The notes under the pieces: generated by a model
What the model saw: the letters and a program-made list of their open reading frames with translations, nothing else
Told to the model about the DNA's origin: nothing
Database searches by the model: none
Translations under genes and position numbers: made by a program
Assembly (NCBI RefSeq): GCF_902497875.1
Contig: NZ_CABVHY010000047.1
Location: 1-39,672, forward strand
Length of the DNA: 39,672 nt
Origin: Pseudomonas fluorescens
GTDB lineage: Bacteria > Pseudomonadota > Gammaproteobacteria > Pseudomonadales > Pseudomonadaceae
Direction of reading: 5' to 3'
In this document: piece after piece, positions 34,084 through 39,672 of the stretch
How positions within the stretch are numbered: position 1 is the first letter of the stretch
Layout: each line of letters begins with the position of its first letter

Positions 34084-36459
34084 TCAATGACTATCTGGAC
34101 TTAGCATCTGAATAGTTTCCGGTATCGTGAACAGCGGAATAGGCAAAATGAGATGTCCATCGGAATCGGGGAGTACATCCGGGACTGGTGAAGGCAGCAT
34201 GACGGTAACCAACGCATAGGGGTGCAGGTGTTTTCCGGCAAAATCGACTTTGAGGATACCGGTTTTCGGATCGAGTTCACCGGCACCTTTCTTCAATTCC
34301 CACGTCAAGTCCAGAGCGCCCGGAGCAACGGGGACGTTGCCCTTTCCTGCAATGGCGAGTTGAAGTTGGTTGGGCGGCAAAAGGGCCGTTCTCTCTTCAT
34401 CAATCATCACGGTTAAAACTGCTGGCCGATGAACAACCAGTACGAAAGAGGACTGAGTGCTTGTGCCCTTTTTAACGACGATTTCATCAAGGCTAAATGC
34501 GGTGTCGGGGATCGCCGGGCCTGGGAAGTAGGTATGATCTCCGTCTTTTTCAGTACTTTTGCGTACAGTCGCCCCCGAACCGGGGTTGGCAATAGACCAT
34601 TGCAGCTGACCTCCTTCCAGGGAACCGGCCGATACCTCACGCCCGTTTGAATCACCGGCACCCACCACCTGAACCAGCGGGTTGATGGTAATGTCGCGCG
34701 CCATCACGGTAATCAGTGCCAAACTGGTATGAACACCGGCCTTGGCAGTGACCTTGACGCGGATGGAAGAGCCCTTGATCTGGGCAGCAGTCGGGGGCGT
34801 GTACTTCCCTTGTGCATCAATCACACCGACATCACCGGTAGCGCCGGCAATATTCTCCACCGTCCAGGTCAGATTATTTTGGGGGGGATCGGTTTTGAAC
34901 TCAAAGACCTTGCTATGGGCGATTACCGATTCCAGCGGGCTGACGCTGAAGCGCGTCTGCGTGGGGCCAACCTCGCCGAACAAGGCCAGGTCGAGAGGGA
35001 AATGGGCGCTCTTGAGTGTCACAGCGTTATCGCCGCGGAACAACAAACTATTTAGCGTAAAAACATTGATCTCGAATGTCGAACTGACGAATTGCGCTAG
35101 GCTATTTCCGTACATCCCCTCAAACTGCGAGTGGAAATAATCACTGATATATGAAAAATCATTGACCACCTCCGGAAGATTTTGAAAGCTTCCAGGTTTC
35201 ACTTCAGACTTGGTGACCGTACCATCTATTTCATACTCAAGCTTGAGAGTTCCAGTGTCTTGATCCAGAACGTAATCGCCGGAAGCAATCATCGCAAACT
35301 CGGAATCAATAGTGCCATCACGTGAGCCTACAGTGAATTCCTGACTCAGCTTGCCGTACCAAAGAAAGACTATCCTCTCGGCCTTTAAACTCAAACTTAG
35401 CCAGCCGTCCTCATCGCCAGGTGGTAAAGGTGGTAAAGCATTTTTCCCCATAGGCAGAAACAAGGATTTCAGCTCGAATGTATAGCCCGGCCTGGAGATT
35501 GTCGCATTCGGATAATGAACGGCCCCTCCCGAAAGAGTCTTTGAAAAATAGAAACCCGGTGTCGTGCCAGGTTTAAGCTCATAGGTAAAGGGAATGGGCA
35601 CATTATTTATTCGCCGCGCCCCCTCCACTAACACGGTATTCAACATTACTTTATGGGCCAACAATATCGTTGCCGAGTGCCCATCCGGAATCAAATACCT
35701 TAAGTCCTTGGAACTCGCAGGGGGAACGCCATCTGTCCCACCCTCCAAAGTGATTAACATAATGACCGCGCCCGCCCCTTCATTGAGAGCCCCTCGAACC
35801 GAAGCGCCAGGAGCGGCCTGGGTACGAATCATAAAGTGCTTCGGTTTTAAAACCTGGCCCGCCTCATACTTCATTTCGCTCAGAACAAACGTCATTTGCT
35901 TATCCGGCAACCCGGCAAAGTGCTCCTGCAGGCGCCTGCCGGCAAGCTTGCTCAGAGGTTCACTGTCGGAGTGAGTCAAGCGGTAGTTTCTGGCCGTTTT
36001 CAGGTTCAGCACCACACTCCCTTCCGGGGTCACTTCGCCGTCGCTGTGGGTGAGGTCGATCTCCATCACGCACTCCGGTCCGCCCAGCGCATCCTCCAGG
36101 GCGACTTTGATCAGCTTTGGGATTGAACCGGGCTGCTGATCATAGGTCAGGCGCGAGCCGCCAACGACCTTCTTGCGCAACTCCGCTGTTGCACTCATTA
36201 AATCTGAATCGACGAACGATATTCTTGGCCGGTCAAAAATGTAATTAGCTATCCATTCCTTATAGGTAGGTGTCTGATTATCCTCGACGATCAGGGTGAC
36301 AGGTTTCATATAATCATCGGTACTGAAGCGACCGATATACTCCTGCAACAGTACCCTATTAGACTTTTCCCGATCATAGACACAAATGGCGTCCCACCCT
36401 AGCGTACGAGGTTGTACTTTCAACCATTCCAATAAACTGTCGATTGTATTGTTTTCCAT
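34084..36459 (-). CDS. Uncharacterised 791-aa protein in the rhs operon
   Basis: Unknown function. There is no signal peptide. The N-terminal region (about 1-260) is paralogous to that of the 974-aa protein (GWDAI, NRVLLQEYI, HFMIRTQAAPGA, YLIPDGHSA). The middle has a unique stretch. An Ig-like unit ends near 551 (DAQGKYTPPTAAQ), and further beta-rich repeats follow to the C-terminus (DPKTGILKVDFAGKHLHPYALVTV in the last unit). I start at ATG 36459, preceded by AAGGAG at ideal distance, rather than at 36495 within the upstream gene's end. It lies 32 bp after the 603-aa gene. The leader (CGTCGGTCAAGGAG) closely matches the leader of that gene. G+C is visibly lower than the core genes, about half. 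Confidence 0.8.
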   Translation of the reverse strand: MENNTIDSLLEWLKVQPRTLGWDAICVYDREKSNRVLLQEYIGRFSTDDYMKPVTLIVEDNQTPTYKEWIANYIFDRPRISFVDSDLMSATAELRKKVVGGSRLTYDQQPGSIPKLIKVALEDALGGPECVMEIDLTHSDGEVTPEGSVVLNLKTARNYRLTHSDSEPLSKLAGRRLQEHFAGLPDKQMTFVLSEMKYEAGQVLKPKHFMIRTQAAPGASVRGALNEGAGAVIMLITLEGGTDGVPPASSKDLRYLIPDGHSATILLAHKVMLNTVLVEGARRINNVPIPFTYELKPGTTPGFYFSKTLSGGAVHYPNATISRPGYTFELKSLFLPMGKNALPPLPPGDEDGWLSLSLKAERIVFLWYGKLSQEFTVGSRDGTIDSEFAMIASGDYVLDQDTGTLKLEYEIDGTVTKSEVKPGSFQNLPEVVNDFSYISDYFHSQFEGMYGNSLAQFVSSTFEINVFTLNSLLFRGDNAVTLKSAHFPLDLALFGEVGPTQTRFSVSPLESVIAHSKVFEFKTDPPQNNLTWTVENIAGATGDVGVIDAQGKYTPPTAAQIKGSSIRVKVTAKAGVHTSLALITVMARDITINPLVQVVGAGDSNGREVSAGSLEGGQLQWSIANPGSGATVRKSTEKDGDHTYFPGPAIPDTAFSLDEIVVKKGTSTQSSFVLVVHRPAVLTVMIDEERTALLPPNQLQLAIAGKGNVPVAPGALDLTWELKKGAGELDPKTGILKVDFAGKHLHPYALVTVMLPSPVPDVLPDSDGHLILPIPLFTIPETIQMLSPDSH

Positions 36460-36491
36460 GCTAAAGCTCCTTGACCGACGAAAGGGATAGT

Positions 36492-38303
36492 TCAATCGGT
36501 TAATGTAAAACTTGCATCGTCGAAGGGTGTATAGGTTTCACCACCATCGAAACTCACTTTTGCCTTGAGCGTGAACTGTTCATTGCGTTTCAGCGATAGC
36601 AAGAAAGCACGAATCAATTTTGCATCTATCTTCTTGTTGGTGAACTCGGCTGCTGTGACCGGCACAGCGTTGCGCACCGTGACGCGCCCGCTTCCTGTGA
36701 CGGGTACACCGGTGGCCTCGATCGTCAGCGGTTGGCCTTCGGCCATGAATGGCCAAGCAGGGAACCGGCCCTCGCCTATATAGAGATTCGCCCCCAACGC
36801 GTCCACACGACGCAACGACACAGTCCTGGTACCTTGAGCCTCCTTACACTGGACATCCGGGTAGACTGTCGAAGGCTGAGGCAAGATCCGCAGGTTGAAA
36901 TGTCTGGAAGGCTTGGCGACCCCGCCTTGCGGGGTGACGCTATAGAACACCGGAAAACGCTTGTCTTCGCCCTCCGACATGTTCGCCGCGATCGCGGTGC
37001 CTGGAATGAAAAACCGCTTGCCCGTACCACCGATGGGGCTTGCCACGTGACGACCACCGTTGGGGTGCCCCTCCCAATGCATCTTGAGCATATCGTTCGG
37101 GCCAACCGTTGCACTTTCAGGTACGTTGACGTAGGCACCCGTTGTTTCAGCTCGCAGATAGCCGTTGCCTTCACCCTCGCCAGTGGCGCCTTCCACTAGC
37201 GGCGGCGGCAGATTCAAAGGCCTGCTCACCTCCAACTGCAATGGCTTCCCGGACTCCCCCGCACCGGCGCGGGCGTATTGATAACTTACCGTCACCTTCG
37301 CGCCGCTATTGGCCAGCAGCCATTTGGGTTCAAGGTAAAACTCGAGAACACCACTGTCGAGCGTCGAACGATCGACCCGCAACGACTTGATGACACTGGC
37401 GCTTCTGACTCCCGTCCAGTGCATCAGCACCCCATCACCGTCCTGGATACCGGCATAGAGCGGTTTGATCTGCAACGTGAGCCCGTCACGCTGCGGGTCA
37501 ATCGGGCCGCCATCGTAGTCCTTGATAGTGATCTCGGGCAGCAGACTATCCGGATCGGGTGCAACGATCCGGATAGTCTGCTGCTCGGAAACGCTTTTTT
37601 GTCCCAGCCCACCGGCATATTCGATGCAGTAGCTGATCTCGGCGTATCCACCAGGAATAACAATCACCTGGCTACGAGGCACGCTGAATTCCAACGGCTG
37701 TGCAAGGTGTACGACTTTCAGCGTTATCATTTCAGTGTGCGGTTCGTCCTCGGGCACACCTGCAGAAGAGTATCCTTGCCAGGTAAACGTCACGCTGTCG
37801 CCAACACTCATGGCACGATAAGGCGCCATCACTGCGGTGGCCCCTGCGCTACCTATAGCCTTGGGATCAAGCGCAAGTCCATGGGACTCTTTTATCTGCA
37901 CGACGGGCAATAGCGTCGCTGGAACCGGCCGTTTGCCCACATAGCAGAATATCCGGCGGGATTCGGGCCCACGAGTATTGGGGTCGCCTGGAAGCCCGAC
38001 GGCATAGGAATAAAATGCCCAGCCTTGATTCAGGAACGTCAGTACATCATTGGGGACGTGTACCGGCATTCCGAGTGACGGGGTATATCCGCCCTCCACC
38101 GTGACATCCACTCTGGCGTTAGCAAAATCACGGACTTCGCCTTGTGCACTGCAGCCTCGCCAGTTAGGCCAAAGCCTGTCATTAAGCGCGATGGTGTCAT
38201 ACTTTATGTAGGTCAACAGTGGTTGACTTCCCAGTTTATCGAGATCGATCCAGTCTCCGTCTTGCAAGTCGGAGATTGTCGGGTAGGGCAGTAAATCTGC
38301 CAT
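36492..38303 (-). CDS. Multi-domain beta-sandwich-like protein, first gene of the rhs operon (603 aa)
   Basis: Unknown function. It is a 603-aa acidic protein without a signal peptide, built of about five units of roughly 110 residues. Units begin [LV]-x-P-x-[VI]-x-[IC] and contain a D-x-[VIL]-x3-W signature: SVGDSVTFTW near 175, QDGDGVLMHW near 288-297 and GPNDMLKMHW near 405-414. The last domain (YPDVQCKEAQG near 480 to the end, with SLKRNEQF and VSFDGGETY) is homologous to the C-terminus of the 492-aa protein at 18978-20456. The ATG has AAGGAG upstream. As the first gene of a four-gene rhs operon facing a divergent secreted-protein gene, it is probably controlled by the LuxR-type palindromes just upstream. 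A structural or receptor-binding role is inferred. Confidence 0.8.
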   Translation of the reverse strand: MADLLPYPTISDLQDGDWIDLDKLGSQPLLTYIKYDTIALNDRLWPNWRGCSAQGEVRDFANARVDVTVEGGYTPSLGMPVHVPNDVLTFLNQGWAFYSYAVGLPGDPNTRGPESRRIFCYVGKRPVPATLLPVVQIKESHGLALDPKAIGSAGATAVMAPYRAMSVGDSVTFTWQGYSSAGVPEDEPHTEMITLKVVHLAQPLEFSVPRSQVIVIPGGYAEISYCIEYAGGLGQKSVSEQQTIRIVAPDPDSLLPEITIKDYDGGPIDPQRDGLTLQIKPLYAGIQDGDGVLMHWTGVRSASVIKSLRVDRSTLDSGVLEFYLEPKWLLANSGAKVTVSYQYARAGAGESGKPLQLEVSRPLNLPPPLVEGATGEGEGNGYLRAETTGAYVNVPESATVGPNDMLKMHWEGHPNGGRHVASPIGGTGKRFFIPGTAIAANMSEGEDKRFPVFYSVTPQGGVAKPSRHFNLRILPQPSTVYPDVQCKEAQGTRTVSLRRVDALGANLYIGEGRFPAWPFMAEGQPLTIEATGVPVTGSGRVTVRNAVPVTAAEFTNKKIDAKLIRAFLLSLKRNEQFTLKAKVSFDGGETYTPFDDASFTLTD

Positions 38304-38413
38304 GGGTTTAACTCCTTGAACCGACGTAAGTTCCAGATCCGAGCAGGTCTCGGATCACGGCCATTTATTGATACGAATGAACTATTCTTACCCCGTGAAC
38401 AGCCCCCTGACCA

Positions 38414-38429
38414 CTAGCAGAACTGCTAG
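38414..38429. promoter_or_regulatory. LuxR-type palindrome, left copy
   Basis: CTAGCAGAACTGCTAG is a perfect 6-4-6 palindrome in the CT-N12-AG frame of lux boxes. It sits within a 20-bp stretch (ACTAGCAGAACTGCTAGGTT) repeated exactly at 38523. It is 111 bp upstream of the 603-aa start codon and is the likely site for the minus-strand operon. Confidence 0.6.
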
Positions 38430-38523
38430 GTTGCCAAAACCGGAATCACTGATACTGTTATTGGCCCTGATGGACAAGTGGACATCCGACAGTAGCTGGC
38501 GCTCATCCCCCACCGTCGACCTA

Positions 38524-38539
38524 CTAGCAGAACTGCTAG
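38524..38539. promoter_or_regulatory. LuxR-type palindrome, right copy
   Basis: An identical copy of the 38414 palindrome, offset by exactly 110 bp (about 10.5 helical turns, so nearly but not exactly the same DNA face). Its centre lies 29.5 bp before GATAAT at 38561, the spacing expected when a LuxR-type activator overlaps the -35 region. Confidence 0.65.
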
Positions 38540-38560
38540 GTTCGCAAGCACTGACAAGCT

Positions 38561-38566
38561 GATAAT
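38561..38566 (+). promoter_or_regulatory. -10 element for the 178-aa gene / rhs 2 operon
   Basis: GATAAT (5 of 6 consensus bases) with no good -35 at 17 bp, as expected for an activator-dependent promoter. The LuxR-type palindrome at 38524-38539 takes the -35 position. The predicted start of transcription is near 38573. Confidence 0.5.
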
Positions 38567-38628
38567 GTCTGACCTGGTATTTTTGTTTTCGTCCACCCCG
38601 GGCACAACTTAATATAAGGTAGACTTCA

Positions 38629-39165
38629 ATGAATCCTATCAAAGCAGCTGTTTGTGGATTGCTACTTTCCACCCACCTTGTATATTCAGGACTGGCGTTG
38701 ACTGATACGTCAATACCCAAGGCGCGCGGCACAATTACGCTCATGGATAAAGACAAGCACCAGTGTAGTCTGGATGTCCCTGAGCCTGGCAAGTCTATAA
38801 CCTACAGTTTCTACCCTGGTGCTGGCCGCTGCGAAAACGACAAGGCTCGAGATATAGAAGTGAACGAGGTGCCTTCAGCCACTGAGATACTGCTGACTGA
38901 TAACGGTGACTGCACGCAAGATTCAAAGCATGAATTCTGGTTTAAACTCAGAACCACCAAAAAACAAACGACCACAGATTATATAGAACTTGAATATCTA
39001 AAATCCTATACAGCAGGGCAAATTATCAGACCAGGGCTACAGCTTATTGACAAGTGGGTAAAACAAGCCAATCCCATTATTCGAGACAAGCTCTCTTGTG
39101 TGAAGATCACAACATCAGCAGCCCCGCCTGCTTCGCAGGGATCCGTAGCGCCGGCACAACCTTGA
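38629..39165 (+). CDS. Small secreted Cys-containing protein preceding rhs 2 (178 aa)
   Basis: Family not recognised with certainty. It has a Sec signal peptide (MNPIKAAVCGLLLS..., probable cleavage near GLA, residue 23). The mature domain of about 130 residues has four cysteines (C47, C68, C95, C157), consistent with two disulfides, and the motifs YSFYPGAGRC and EILLTDNGDC, reminiscent of small beta-sandwich (possibly beta/gamma-crystallin-like) folds. The tail is rich in Pro, Ala and Ser. AAGGTAG lies upstream of the ATG. It is followed after 57 bp, without a terminator, by the second rhs gene, so the two are probably co-transcribed from the LuxR-box promoter. A periplasmic protector (immunity) or secreted partner is conceivable; neither is shown. 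Confidence 0.75.
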   Translation: MNPIKAAVCGLLLSTHLVYSGLALTDTSIPKARGTITLMDKDKHQCSLDVPEPGKSITYSFYPGAGRCENDKARDIEVNEVPSATEILLTDNGDCTQDSKHEFWFKLRTTKKQTTTDYIELEYLKSYTAGQIIRPGLQLIDKWVKQANPIIRDKLSCVKITTSAAPPASQGSVAPAQP

Positions 39166-39222
39166 GCCGTCATCCTGAAACCAATAGCACCCCATCATTT
39201 ATCCATACTGAGGTTAATAAAC

Positions 39223-39672
39223 ATGACCGCCTCCAGTGCTGCAAATTCCCAAGCCTTCAGTTTCATGAGTTTCCTGCAAAACGGTGTCGATCCGCGCACC
39301 GGGCAATACACCGCGACGATCAATTTCCCCGAAATCAAAAGCAACGACCTCTGCGGCCCTGACCTGCCATTGAGCCTGGCCTTCAACCCGCTCAATACCC
39401 TGGACTCCGGTTTCGGTATCGGCTGGAACCTCAACCTGTCGCAGTTCACCCCGCACAACAGCATGCTGGCCTTGAGCACCGGGGAAACCTTCAAGGTCAC
39501 CGGCAGCGGCCCAACACCCGATATCAAGGAAAAGAAGCTCGACAGCTTCCACTTCGAAAACAAGGGCGGCGGCATCTACCGCGTGCTGCACAAGTCCGGA
39601 CTGATCGAAATCCTCGACACCGACGGCAGCAGCGTGGCCCTGCCGGCCAAACTCTACTCGCCCGCCGGCCAC
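39223..39672 (+). CDS. Second RHS protein, N-terminal 150 codons (partial)
   Basis: This is the start of a second rhs gene running off the right edge. Its 150 visible residues differ from the first RHS protein at only six positions, all within the first 31 residues, and are identical from residue 32 on (GFGIGWNLNLSQFTPHNS). It belongs to the same RHS family with the same plug domain; the toxin tail is outside the window and may differ. GAGGT lies upstream of ATG 39223. It is probably co-transcribed with the 178-aa gene. Confidence 0.9.
   Translation, partial: MTASSAANSQAFSFMSFLQNGVDPRTGQYTATINFPEIKSNDLCGPDLPLSLAFNPLNTLDSGFGIGWNLNLSQFTPHNSMLALSTGETFKVTGSGPTPDIKEKKLDSFHFENKGGGIYRVLHKSGLIEILDTDGSSVALPAKLYSPAGH
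39223..39672 (+). repeat. Large inverted repeat, right copy (5' end of rhs 2)
   Basis: Inverted partner of 30593-31042. Similarity starts at the ATG and not before: the upstream sequences of the two rhs genes are unrelated. The two copies enclose 8,180 bp carrying three large minus-strand genes, the LuxR-box region and the 178-aa gene. Confidence 0.93.

Larger units (their letters stand above)
38304..38628. other. Divergent regulatory region between the two rhs operons
   Basis: These 325 bp hold no credible gene. They separate the 603-aa gene (minus) from the 178-aa gene (plus) and contain two identical palindromes (38414 and 38524) and a plus-strand -10. A minus-strand -10 is less clear; TAAGAATAG-like sequence at 38382-38390 lies roughly at the right distance from the left palindrome. 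The layout suggests coordinated control of both rhs operons. Confidence 0.6.

Noticed and set aside
38368..38562. A 64-codon frame across the two palindromes in the divergent rhs region
   Set aside because: It consists largely of the regulatory repeats, has no ribosome-binding site and no family resemblance.
1..39672. tRNA or rRNA genes, CRISPR arrays, insertion sequences, phage genes
   Set aside because: I read for these and saw none: no transposase, integrase or phage structural proteins, no regularly spaced repeats, no tRNA-like cloverleaf.

Overview
The window comes from a Pseudomonas of the broad P. fluorescens group. The evidence is high G+C with Pseudomonas codon use, an MvaU-type H-NS-like regulator, a GloA/Hpd/RarD/CdaR gene set that reads as Pseudomonas throughout, and REP/REPIN elements of the two sequence classes common in fluorescent pseudomonads. 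This assignment is by recognition only; no database search was possible.

Bases 1-14,080 look like core or stable chromosome. In order they hold the last codons of ahpC, ahpF (peroxide detoxification), gloA (methylglyoxal detoxification), a small secreted DUF4946-type protein, mvaU, a CSS-motif/EAL c-di-GMP phosphodiesterase, a LysR regulator divergent from an EamA transporter, hpd (tyrosine catabolism), rarD, an aldo/keto reductase divergent from cdaR, and garK (glycerate use). All the REP-like elements I see are here, in the spaces between genes.

Bases 14,100-20,510 hold two genes for large, signal-less proteins made of tandem beta-sandwich-like units (668 and 492 aa). They flank a classical type V autotransporter. 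A near-identical LuxR-box-like palindrome lies upstream of each of the two.

Bases 20,512-25,630 (minus strand) are a complete chaperone-usher fimbrial operon, read as major subunit, chaperone, usher and two-domain tip adhesin.

Bases 25,973-39,672 are the most interesting part. A minus-strand cluster encodes three large uncharacterised proteins (603, 791 and 974 aa) followed by a 1,689-aa RHS/YD-repeat protein with a TccC-like core and a 266-aa membrane-active-looking variable tail. Divergent from it, a small secreted Cys-containing protein (178 aa) precedes a second rhs gene that runs off the window. The first 450 bp of the two rhs genes form a nearly identical inverted repeat around 8.2 kb. 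The divergent promoter region holds two copies of a perfect 16-bp LuxR-box-like palindrome exactly 110 bp apart, one of them positioned correctly over a -10 element.

My synthesis, which is inference: the multi-domain proteins at 14.3, 19.0 and 36.5-38.3 kb share a repeated module with a D-x-[VIL]-x3-W signature, and two of them share a C-terminal domain. Together with the rhs genes they look like one dispersed, probably quorum-sensing or LuxR-solo controlled surface/toxin system that I do not recognise as described. The inverted rhs repeats offer a way to reshuffle toxin tails or promoters.
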